From: Deltaproteobacteria bacterium | Lineage (GTDB): Bacteria > Myxococcota_A > UBA9160 | Direction of reading: 5' to 3' | Assembly: GCA_003520425.1 (NCBI GenBank) | Contig: DOUU01000152.1 | Span: 216-5,619 of the forward strand | Length of the DNA stretch: 5,404 bases | Shown here: positions 1 through 4,972 of the stretch, piece after piece | How positions within the stretch are numbered: position 1 is the stretch's first letter | Layout of the letters: each line of letters opens with the position of its first letter | Translations under genes and position numbers: made by a program | The notes under the pieces: generated by a model | The model's database searches: none | What the model saw: only the letters and a program-made list of their open reading frames with translations | What the model was told of the DNA's origin: nothing

Positions 1-476
1 ATCTGCACCGCAGCGAGCCCGACCCCTCCGGCCGCGGCATGCACCAGGAGGTTTTCGCCAGGCGCAAGGTGCGCGCGAAAGACCAGCGCGGCGTAGGACG
101 TGGGGTAGACGATGGGAAGCGCCGCTCCCTGCTCGAACGACATCGCGGCCGGCATCTTCCAAGCCGCCTTCGCTGGAAAAACCACGCGCTCCGCGAAAGC
201 GCCGAGCGGGACCGACGCAAGCACGCGATCGCCCACCGCGAAGCCCGCGACGTCGGGTCCGACCTCCCGCACCACTCCGGCGAGCTCGGCTCCGGGGATG
301 AACGGAAAAGGGGGACGCACCTGGTAGCGGCCCTGCACCATCAGGATGTCGAAGAAGTTGCAGCCCGCCGCCTTGACTTCGACGCCCAGGTGTCCTGCGA
401 GGAGCTTCGGCTCGGGGGCTTCGCGCACCGCGAGATCCTTCGGCTCCATCCAGCGATCCACCACGATGGCGCGCAT
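1..476 (-). CDS. Zinc-independent MDR / NADPH:quinone oxidoreductase-like protein, N-terminal part (runs off left edge)
   Basis: Reading the minus strand from ATG at 476 gives 158 residues with no stop before the window edge, so the C-terminal half is missing. The protein starts MRAIVVDRWMEPKDL and carries the GroES-like fold typical of the quinone oxidoreductase branch of medium-chain dehydrogenases/reductases: GCNFFDILMVQGRY at about 38-51, PFIPGAELAGVV at 58-69, VGDRV at 81-85. The start of the Rossmann domain, AAAGGVGLAAVQ, is at about 147-158. This glycine-rich motif binds NADPH in the family. The usual catalytic-zinc Cys/His/Glu set is not apparent (NFFD replaces the metal-site pattern), which points to the zinc-independent QOR type that reduces quinones or activated double bonds. 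A perfect AGGAGG lies six bases upstream of the ATG, which fixes the start. The gene is divergent from the small membrane protein gene. The substrate cannot be inferred. Confidence 0.93.
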   Translation of the reverse strand, partial: MRAIVVDRWMEPKDLAVREAPEPKLLAGHLGVEVKAAGCNFFDILMVQGRYQVRPPFPFIPGAELAGVVREVGPDVAGFAVGDRVLASVPLGAFAERVVFPAKAAWKMPAAMSFEQGAALPIVYPTSYAALVFRAHLAPGENLLVHAAAGGVGLAAVQ

Positions 477-482
477 GGCATT

Positions 483-488
483 CCTCCT
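483..488 (-). promoter_or_regulatory. Shine-Dalgarno of the MDR oxidoreductase gene
   Basis: The minus strand reads AGGAGG here, six bases before the ATG at 476. It is the strongest ribosome binding site in the window and decides the start of the oxidoreductase. Confidence 0.85.
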
Positions 489-503
489 CGGTTCGAGGCG
501 TGC

Positions 504-509
504 ATTCTA
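504..509 (-). promoter_or_regulatory. Possible -10 element upstream of the MDR oxidoreductase gene
   Basis: The minus strand reads TAGAAT, five of six matches to TATAAT, placed 27 bases before the ATG. That would leave a short leader containing the Shine-Dalgarno. No convincing -35 hexamer is seen 16-18 bases further upstream, so this is a weak call. Confidence 0.25.
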
Positions 510-611
510 CCCGGTCCGAAACGCGATCATGGCCGCCACCCCATGGCAGAGGGAGTCTGCGCCGGGGCCAGGGCCAGGCGGCCACGGTGCCCCCGAACGC
601 GCCGGCTTCTC

Positions 612-634
612 GCGGCCCGGAAAAGTCGCCCCCG
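612..634 (+). repeat. Dispersed 23-nt near-repeat, copy 1
   Basis: Reads GCGGCCCGGAAAAG followed by TCGCCCCCG. The second copy at 4195-4216 differs by one substitution (C to A at the seventh base) and one missing A in the A-run. The last 13 bases, AAAGTCGCCCCCG, are identical. Both copies are in the same orientation and both lie in intergenic DNA. This copy sits between the divergent starts of the MDR gene and the small membrane protein gene, about 43 bases before the latter. It may be a regulator binding site or a member of a genome-wide small repeat family. Confidence 0.6.
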
Positions 635-666
635 CGGCTTTCCGAAAAGGCTCCAAGGCGTGGGGT

Positions 667-672
667 GGAGGA
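667..672 (+). promoter_or_regulatory. Shine-Dalgarno of the small membrane protein gene
   Basis: GGAGGA lies five bases before a TTG at 678 and is the reason for choosing that start. An in-frame GTG at 660 has only a weak AAGG upstream. Confidence 0.6.
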
Positions 673-677
673 GCGCC

Positions 678-1031
678 TTGCTCGAGAGCCTCGTCGTGCT
701 CTGCGTCTTCGTCGCGATGGCGGGATGGGTCCTCGCGACTCGAGCCCTCGCCGTGGAGACCGTCCTTGTGGTGGGGCTTTGGCTTGTGGTGGGAGGGCTT
801 GCGTTCGGCGTGCCGACCGGCCTCGTCTACCACCTCGTCCTCCGGCGCAGCCTCCTGCGCCGGGGCGACCTTCCCGCGCGCTGGTGGCTGCGGCCGACGC
901 AGCTCAACGAGCGCATTCCCGAGGCCGACCGGCGCCTCGTGCTCGGCTTCTGCTACGCGGGCGCCGCCGGCTTTCTCGTCACCTTGCTCGGTTGCGTCGT
1001 GGTGGGGATCGGCGCGTGGCGGAGCTTCTAG
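678..1031 (+). CDS. Small membrane protein of unknown function, three predicted membrane segments
   Basis: From TTG at 678 the frame encodes 117 residues ending in TAG. I do not recognise a named family. The sequence shows hydrophobic stretches at about residues 4-21, 27-55 (long, possibly one segment plus a re-entrant part) and 88-114. A basic, aromatic loop between the second and third contains RRSLLRRGDLPARWWLRPTQ (56-75), followed by LNERIP and EADRR. By the positive-inside rule this Arg-rich loop is likely cytoplasmic. No signal peptidase site is obvious and no catalytic motif is visible. The frame stays open far upstream (to about 39), but that part is Arg/His-rich, runs antisense to the oxidoreductase gene and is not protein-like. 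The start could also be GTG at 660. It is the only plus-strand gene and converges on the MIOX gene with a nine-base gap. Confidence 0.72.
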   Translation: MLESLVVLCVFVAMAGWVLATRALAVETVLVVGLWLVVGGLAFGVPTGLVYHLVLRRSLLRRGDLPARWWLRPTQLNERIPEADRRLVLGFCYAGAAGFLVTLLGCVVVGIGAWRSF

Positions 1032-1040
1032 CCCCGCCGC
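1016..1040. terminator. Hairpin at the convergent junction, candidate bidirectional terminator
   Basis: GGCGG-A-GCT at 1018-1026 pairs with AGC-C-CCGCC at 1030-1038 around a three-base loop. On the minus-strand RNA the one irregular position becomes a G-U pair, giving an uninterrupted 9-bp stem. On the plus-strand RNA that position is an A-C mismatch, but two further outer pairs form (1016/1040 G-C, 1017/1039 U-G). The stem contains the TAG stop of the membrane protein gene and lies one base past the stop codon of MIOX. Neither side is followed by a T-run, so it is not a classical intrinsic terminator. It could end or stabilise both transcripts. Confidence 0.45.
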
Positions 1041-1829
1041 TCACCACTGGAGTGTGTCTGGCAGAAAGGAGGCCACCAGGTCTTCATAATACGGGTGAAG
1101 CCGATCCCAATCCGGCCGCTCTTCGCTCTTCGAGTAGAGATCGTAGGGGTTGAACTCCCGCACCACCTCGAGCAGAGGGCGGTCGCTCGCGTTCATCAAG
1201 AACTCGTATTCCCGCTCGCGGTGTGCGGCGTAGAAGCTGTGCCAGCGCACGATCGCGAGCGCCTCCTCCGGGAGATACGGGCGCAGCACGTGATAGAGAT
1301 ACTCGTCATGACCCCAGGAGAGGTGGACCGCGCCAAGGCCACAGCCCTCGCGATAGATGCCCGTGCGGGTCGAGTACTCGGGCACCGCCGTGTCGGGGTT
1401 TTCGGCGAAGAACTCCGCATGCACGATCTTGTCGGAGAAGGCACAGCCCACCGGAAACGTATCGCCCACCACGGCCCACTGCGGCTCGCCGAAAAGACAC
1501 AGCACTTTCCCCAGGTCGTGGACGAATCCGGCCAACACCATCCAGCGGGGCCGACCGTCGCGGCGCAGCGCCTCCGCGGTCTGGAGCGCGTGCTCGAGCT
1601 GCGGGAGCTCGAGATCGGGATCGCTCGCATCCACGAGCTCTCCCAGGTACTCGATCGCCTGCCACACTCCCATGCGATGGCGGCGGAGCGGCAAGTACTC
1701 CGCCTTCTTGGCGAGGACGAACGCCAAGGTCTGGCGCGCATGGTTCTCGCGGTAGAAATCCGCAACGCCAGGCCGCGCCGCGGCCCCGTAGTTGCGGAAC
1801 TCGCTCGCGCTCTTGCCGCCCGCCGTCAA
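1041..1829 (-). CDS. MIOX: Inositol oxygenase (MIOX) family protein, HD-type di-iron oxygenase
   Basis: The 262-residue product aligns along almost its whole length with animal myo-inositol oxygenase (about 285 residues), which opens myo-inositol with O2 to give D-glucuronate (EC 1.13.99.1). By alignment to the mouse enzyme, the di-iron ligands are H80, H104, D105, H174, H197 and D230. The substrate contacts are also kept: R12 in FRNYG, D67 in LVDASDPD, K108 in HDLGK, G122-D123 in [16 protein letters not shown], and S198 in HSFY. The motifs WGHDEY (172-177) and REFNPYDLY (224-232) and the terminal Trp are conserved. The protein should be soluble and cytoplasmic. The start is TTG at 1829: it overlaps the TGA of the ligase gene (TTGA), and no in-frame ATG or GTG precedes the conserved FRNY. 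The Shine-Dalgarno is weak, so translation is probably coupled to the ligase gene. The open frame continues further upstream, but only as a shadow of the ligase. A different cyclitol-like substrate is possible given the neighbours. Confidence 0.93.
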   Translation of the reverse strand: MTAGGKSASEFRNYGAAARPGVADFYRENHARQTLAFVLAKKAEYLPLRRHRMGVWQAIEYLGELVDASDPDLELPQLEHALQTAEALRRDGRPRWMVLAGFVHDLGKVLCLFGEPQWAVVGDTFPVGCAFSDKIVHAEFFAENPDTAVPEYSTRTGIYREGCGLGAVHLSWGHDEYLYHVLRPYLPEEALAIVRWHSFYAAHREREYEFLMNASDRPLLEVVREFNPYDLYSKSEERPDWDRLHPYYEDLVASFLPDTLQW

Positions 1830-3409
1830 AGGACGCTCGTCCCGTGGCCCTTCCAGAAGGGCTGCCGCAGCACCCGCTTCAGGATCTTGCCCGAGCCGGT
1901 GCGCGGGATCTCCGAGACGAAGGAAACCGAGCGCGGCAGCTTGTAGCCGGCGAGATGCTGGCGCGCAAAGGCGATCAAGTCGCGACCCTCGAGGGTGTGG
2001 CCGTTGCGCAGCGCCACCACCGCGTGCACGCTCTCCCCCCACTCCTCGCTCGGAATGCCGAAGACGGCCACGTCGAGCACGGCGGGATGGCGCTCGAGGG
2101 CGGCCTCGATCTCCGCGGGATAGATGTTCATGCCGCCTGAGATGATCATGTCGTTCTTGCGATCGCAGATGAAGTAGAAGCCTTCTTCGTCACGGTAGGC
2201 GATATCCCCGACCGTGAAGAAGTCCTCGCGTCGGCTCTTCTCGTACTTCTCCTGCGCCTTGTAGTAGGTCGCGAAGACGCTCTTGCTGCGCACGTAGAGT
2301 TCGCCCGGCCGATTCGCCTCCAGGATCTCCTCGCCCCCCTCGTCGAGGAGCTTGAGCTCGACGCCGGGCGCAGGCCGGCCGCAGGAGCCCGGCTTTCGCC
2401 GCTGATCCTTGGGCGCAAGGAGCGAGTTCACGCCAAGCTCGGTCGAGCCGTAGACCTCCCACAGCGAGTCCTCCGGGAAGTCCCGCAGGTAGGCTTCCTT
2501 CAGCGCAAACGACCAGGGCGCTGCGTTGGCGATCATCCGCTTCATGCTCGTCCGGTCGTACCTCGCCTTCACCTCTTCGGGCAGGTTGCAGACCAGACGG
2601 ATCGGGGTGGGCGCGGAGAAGGTGGTCGAGACCTTGTAGCGATCCACGAGCCGGAGCCAGTCCTCGGGGTCGAACTTGTGCTGGACCACGACGGTGTTGG
2701 CGATCGTGTGGGCCAGGCCCATGAAGCCGCCCGGGCCGGAATGATAGAGCGGACCCGTCGTGAGATAGACGTCCTCCGGCACGTAGCCGATGAACCCCAT
2801 GAGCGCCCGCGCCTGCCCGGGGTCTCCGAGGCCGCTTCGGAGCGCCCCTTTGGGATGGCCCGTCGTGCCGGAGGTGTAGATCATGGTCGATCCGTCGTCG
2901 TGCTCCTCCAGGTCCGCAGGGGGCGCGCTGCTCGCGCGCGCGAGAAGGGCGTCCGCATCGAGCTGGTTCTTCCCCGGCGTCCCGTCGAAGACGAGCACAT
3001 GCCGCACCTTCGGCACCTGGGGCAGGATCTTCTCGAAGAGCTCCGCATATTCGGCGTCGGTGTAGACGGCCACCGCATCGCAGTTGTCGACGACGTACGC
3101 CGCCTCCTCGGGCGTGAGCCGGTAGTTGAGCGGCACCGCGATCACCCCCACCTTGCGTGCGGCGTGGATCGCCCGCACGAGGGCCAAGGAGTTCTGGCCG
3201 CACCACACGAGCTTGTGGCCGGGCCGGACGCCGAGCTCGAGCCAGACGTGGGCGAGCTGGTTCGCCTCGCGCTCGAGCTCGGCGAAGCTGCGCTCGATGC
3301 AGCGTGCCGGCGCGTGGCCGAGCGCGGGGCGATCGTCGACGACAGCGAGCTTGTGGGGACGCTTTTTGGCGTGGTGGGTCAAGAGGTCTTCGCGGGGGGC
3401 GGCAGCCAT
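1826..3409 (-). CDS. AMP-forming acyl-CoA ligase (ANL superfamily)
   Basis: The 527-residue protein has the full adenylate-forming enzyme set and normal family length. It would activate a carboxylic acid with ATP to an acyl-AMP and transfer it to CoA. Motifs in order: P-loop [11 protein letters not shown] at 178-188; the A5 motif YGSTE at 320-324; GD at 401-402, where Asp holds the ribose hydroxyls; the hinge-region DRKND at 416-420; [11 protein letters not shown] at 425-435; and the C-terminal RTGSGK with catalytic Lys at about 508. There is no signal peptide or membrane segment. The overall look is that of FadD/bile-acid-ligase-like acyl-CoA synthetases, but the sequence does not define the acid. 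ATG at 3409 is supported by AGAAGGA five bases upstream. It lies 57 bases behind tetR and shares a four-base TTGA overlap with MIOX, so the three probably form one unit. Confidence 0.95.
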   Translation of the reverse strand: MAAAPREDLLTHHAKKRPHKLAVVDDRPALGHAPARCIERSFAELEREANQLAHVWLELGVRPGHKLVWCGQNSLALVRAIHAARKVGVIAVPLNYRLTPEEAAYVVDNCDAVAVYTDAEYAELFEKILPQVPKVRHVLVFDGTPGKNQLDADALLARASSAPPADLEEHDDGSTMIYTSGTTGHPKGALRSGLGDPGQARALMGFIGYVPEDVYLTTGPLYHSGPGGFMGLAHTIANTVVVQHKFDPEDWLRLVDRYKVSTTFSAPTPIRLVCNLPEEVKARYDRTSMKRMIANAAPWSFALKEAYLRDFPEDSLWEVYGSTELGVNSLLAPKDQRRKPGSCGRPAPGVELKLLDEGGEEILEANRPGELYVRSKSVFATYYKAQEKYEKSRREDFFTVGDIAYRDEEGFYFICDRKNDMIISGGMNIYPAEIEAALERHPAVLDVAVFGIPSEEWGESVHAVVALRNGHTLEGRDLIAFARQHLAGYKLPRSVSFVSEIPRTGSGKILKRVLRQPFWKGHGTSVL

Positions 3410-3414
3410 ACAGG

Positions 3415-3421
3415 TCCTTCT
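3415..3421 (-). promoter_or_regulatory. Shine-Dalgarno of the acyl-CoA ligase gene
   Basis: The minus strand reads AGAAGGA, five bases before the ATG at 3409. It supports that start and gives the ligase its own translation initiation independent of tetR. Confidence 0.7.
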
Positions 3422-3435
3422 GCGTGGGGAGACCC

Positions 3436-3450
3436 GGGCGATTCTCGCCC
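3436..3450. promoter_or_regulatory. Perfect 15-bp inverted repeat in the tetR-ligase gap, candidate operator or leader hairpin
   Basis: GGGCGA, a TTC spacer and TCGCCC form a perfect 6-bp palindrome, the size and symmetry expected of a TetR-family operator. It starts 27 bases upstream of the ligase ATG and ends 17 bases past the tetR stop. Four T residues follow on the plus strand (3451-3454), which would look like an intrinsic terminator for plus-strand transcription, but no plus-strand gene ends here. On the minus-strand transcript the hairpin lacks a U-tract, so read-through from tetR into the ligase is expected. It could be an operator, an RNA processing or stability hairpin, or chance in GC-rich DNA. 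Confidence 0.4.
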
Positions 3451-3466
3451 TTTTCGGCGCCGACGG

Positions 3467-4132
3467 TCAACGCGCCGCGAGGCCGCTGAAAAGAACGTCC
3501 AGGGCGGCTGCGATCGACGCGCGGCAGCCTTCGGCGGAAACGAGGCCGTTTGCCCAGGGGATGCGCGCACCCGCCAGCACGTGGACAATCGCCCGCGAGG
3601 CGGCGAGGAGATCGAGACCGCGTGCAAGCTCTCCGCGGAGCTTTCCGCCCTGGAGGATCTCCGCCACAAGGCCGATCGTCCGGTCCTGGAGCGCCAGCAC
3701 CCTCTTCGCCACGCGGGCCTCGGGCTGCGTGCTCGCCCGCAGCGCGATCGTCGTGAAATCCGCGTCCTGCGCGAGGAGCGCATGCTCGAGCTCGAGGAAG
3801 CGGCCGAGGCGTTCGCGCACCGGGAGGCGGCGGTCATCGCCCTTGCGGAAGCGCATCCATGCCTCTTCCTGCCGCGCCGCAAGCTCGTCGATCAGGAGCT
3901 CCTCCTTCGACTCGACATGACGATAGATCGAGCTTGCTCCCATGCCGGCGCGGGCACCGATCGCGCGCAGCGTTGCGCCATCGAAGCCTCTTTCGCGAAA
4001 CAGGGCGAGCGCCGCTTCCCGGATCCGGCTCCTGGCCTTGCGGCCTCGCACGAGGCGGCCGTCGTCGGGTCGCAGCGCACGGCGGCTGCGCGGGGCAGCC
4101 GGGTCGTGCGGCGTGGTCGGTGTGGTGGTCAC
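3467..4132 (-). CDS. TetR/AcrR-family transcriptional regulator
   Basis: The N-terminal DNA-binding domain is clear. With GTG at 4132 as residue 1, helix 1 is IREAALALFRERGFDGATL (37-55), and the helix-turn-helix runs AIGARAGMGASSIYRHVESKEELL at about 57-80, with the SxxxxYRHVxSKEEL signature. The rest (about 85-221) is a helical ligand-binding domain with no recognisable ligand clue. Length 221 is typical. It probably represses itself and the ligase-MIOX genes behind it, responding to an acyl-CoA or related metabolite; this is inferred only from gene order. The start is uncertain: in-frame GTGs occur at 4228, 4132 and 4051. 4132 is preferred because it has a G-rich stretch (GGGGGGGA) eight bases upstream and leaves the intergenic repeats uncoded. 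4228 would add 32 residues with little family character, and 4051 has no ribosome binding site. Confidence 0.9.
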   Translation of the reverse strand: MTTTPTTPHDPAAPRSRRALRPDDGRLVRGRKARSRIREAALALFRERGFDGATLRAIGARAGMGASSIYRHVESKEELLIDELAARQEEAWMRFRKGDDRRLPVRERLGRFLELEHALLAQDADFTTIALRASTQPEARVAKRVLALQDRTIGLVAEILQGGKLRGELARGLDLLAASRAIVHVLAGARIPWANGLVSAEGCRASIAAALDVLFSGLAAR

Positions 4133-4154
4133 GGGCGTCGTCCCCCCCGGCCGA

Positions 4155-4171
4155 AGCGCGTGCGCGGGGAC
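4155..4171. repeat. GCGC-palindrome direct repeat, copy A
   Basis: Reads AGCGCGTGCGCGGGGAC. It shares AGCGC plus GCGCGGGGAC with copy B at 4221-4238, the two being separated by one extra base in the centre. Each copy contains an imperfect palindrome GCGC-N2/3-GCGC. It lies just upstream of the chosen tetR start, so a role as a regulator site is possible, but low sequence complexity makes chance similarity likely. Confidence 0.3.
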
Positions 4172-4185
4172 AAGATCGCATAGAA

Positions 4186-4203
4186 CCTGGCGCTGCGGCC
4201 AGG
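4186..4203. other. Hairpin between yjbQ and tetR, weak terminator candidate
   Basis: CCTGGC at 4186-4191 and GCCAGG at 4198-4203 form a perfect 6-bp stem with a six-base loop. On the minus strand it is followed by TTCTAT, a short U-containing stretch, 72 bases after the yjbQ stop. It could end the cbpA-cbpM-yjbQ transcript, but the U-tract is poor. Its plus-strand right arm is part of the dispersed repeat copy 2. Confidence 0.3.
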
Positions 4204-4216
4204 AAAGTCGCCCCCG
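4195..4216 (+). repeat. Dispersed 23-nt near-repeat, copy 2 (22 nt)
   Basis: Reads GCGGCCAGGAAAG followed by TCGCCCCCG. It matches copy 1 at 612-634 except for one substitution and one missing A. It lies in the 142-base intergenic region upstream of tetR, about 62 bases before the chosen GTG. Because copy 1 is clearly non-coding, this copy supports a tetR start downstream of it. The right arm of the 4186-4203 hairpin overlaps its left end. Confidence 0.6.
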
Positions 4217-4220
4217 GTTT

Positions 4221-4238
4221 AGCGCCACGCGCGGGGAC
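4221..4238. repeat. GCGC-palindrome direct repeat, copy B
   Basis: Reads AGCGCCACGCGCGGGGAC and pairs with copy A at 4155-4171, 66 bases away start to start. See copy A. It overlaps the alternative upstream GTG of tetR at 4228, which would be hidden within it. Confidence 0.3.
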
Positions 4239-4274
4239 GGAGTCCGCCTTCGCGCCCGCGCCGGGACCGTTCCC

Positions 4275-4697
4275 CTACTCTCCCAGGATCTTGATCAGCA
4301 CCCGCTTTTCGCGTCGGCCGTCGAACTCTCCGTAGAAGATCTGCTCCCACGTCCCGAAGTCGAGCTTGCCTTCGGTAATGGCCACCACGACCTCACGGCC
4401 CATCACCTCGCGCTTGAGATGGGCGTCGCCGTTGTCCTCGCCGGTTTTGTTGTGCTGGTAGGTCTCGGGACTCGCGTCGTAGGGCGCGAGCCTTTCGAGC
4501 CAGCGCTTGTAGTCCTCGTGGAGGCCGGGCTCGTTGTCGTTGATGAACACACTCGAGGTGATGTGCATGGAGTTCACGAGGCAAAGTCCTTCCCGCACGC
4601 CGCTCTCGCGCACGGCCGCCTCGACCTCGCGGGTGATGTTCACGAAATCCATCCGCCGCGGGACGTGAAGCCGCAGCACTTTGCGATGGCTCTTCAC
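4275..4697 (-). CDS. yjbQ: YjbQ / UPF0047 family protein (secondary thiamine-phosphate synthase-like)
   Basis: The 140-residue protein covers the whole YjbQ fold. Conserved segments are [23 protein letters not shown] (41-63), [23 protein letters not shown] (81-103, with the [10 protein letters not shown] core) and [21 protein letters not shown] (107-127), ending in [10 protein letters not shown]. In this family conserved His/Asp/Asn residues in these segments form a putative metal- or ligand-binding site. E. coli YjbQ has been linked to a weak thiamine-phosphate synthase activity, and the true role is unsettled. The product should be a soluble oligomer. The start is GTG at 4697, which overlaps the TGA of cbpM (GTGA). 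No good Shine-Dalgarno is seen, so translation is probably coupled to cbpM. It is the last gene of the cbpA-cbpM-yjbQ unit. Confidence 0.95.
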   Translation of the reverse strand: MKSHRKVLRLHVPRRMDFVNITREVEAAVRESGVREGLCLVNSMHITSSVFINDNEPGLHEDYKRWLERLAPYDASPETYQHNKTGEDNGDAHLKREVMGREVVVAITEGKLDFGTWEQIFYGEFDGRREKRVLIKILGE

Positions 4698-4972
4698 CGA
4701 TTCTCGACGTCGTCAAGCAGCCGACGCAGCGTCTCGCGCATCCGCTCCTCGAGGAAGAGAAGACGCCGGCGCATGTGCAGGATGACGCCGACACCGGCGG
4801 GATTCACCCCAAGCTCACGGATCAGCGTCGCCGCCATTCGTAGCTCCTCTGCCTCCTCGGGCGAGAGCTCCTCCGCCTCAAACAGACCCTCGCGGCGCAG
4901 CTCCGGCAAGAGCTCCGTGTCGTCCACGCCGAGGAACTTGAGCACGTCCTTCGCCGACGGCCGCGAGCTCAC
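4694..4972 (-). CDS. cbpM: CbpM-like chaperone modulator (MerR-like helical protein)
   Basis: The 92-residue protein directly follows a CbpA/DnaJ-type gene and overlaps it by four bases (GTGA). CbpM of E. coli binds the J-domain of CbpA and restrains its co-chaperone and DNA-binding activities. The sequence has an N-terminal helical part with [20 protein letters not shown] (11-30), an acidic SPEEAEEL, the family motif [20 protein letters not shown] (51-70), and a C-terminal charged amphipathic helix [15 protein letters not shown], probably coiled-coil. This pattern also occurs in proteins labelled MerR-family regulators, but the position next to cbpA favours the modulator role. The start is GTG at 4972, preceded by AAGGGG nine bases upstream. 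Homology to E. coli CbpM is judged from pattern and context, not an alignment. Confidence 0.85.
   Translation of the reverse strand: MSSRPSAKDVLKFLGVDDTELLPELRREGLFEAEELSPEEAEELRMAATLIRELGVNPAGVGVILHMRRRLLFLEERMRETLRRLLDDVENR

Noticed and set aside
39..659. Extension of the plus-strand membrane protein frame upstream to about position 39
   Set aside because: This part runs antisense to the well-supported MDR gene and encodes a low-complexity basic sequence. Protein-like sequence and a ribosome binding site begin only near 660-678.
1041..1829. PhnZ-type phosphonate oxygenase instead of MIOX
   Set aside because: The [24 protein letters not shown] and REFNPYDLY motifs are those of MIOX proper, and no phosphonate genes are nearby.
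1830..2042. Upstream extension of the MIOX frame into the ligase gene
   Set aside because: It is a shadow of the ligase C-terminal coding sequence, Ala/Arg/Gly-rich with no similarity to MIOX. The conserved MIOX sequence starts right after the TTG at 1829.
3436..3454. Intrinsic terminator reading on the plus strand (GGGCGA hairpin plus TTTT)
   Set aside because: No plus-strand gene ends here. On the minus strand, where the genes lie, there is no U-tract after the stem. It is kept only as an inverted repeat.
4694..4972. Classical MerR DNA-binding regulator
   Set aside because: The protein is short, lacks a metal-binding tail, and overlaps a CbpA-type gene. The CbpM modulator role is the better reading, though DNA binding is not excluded.
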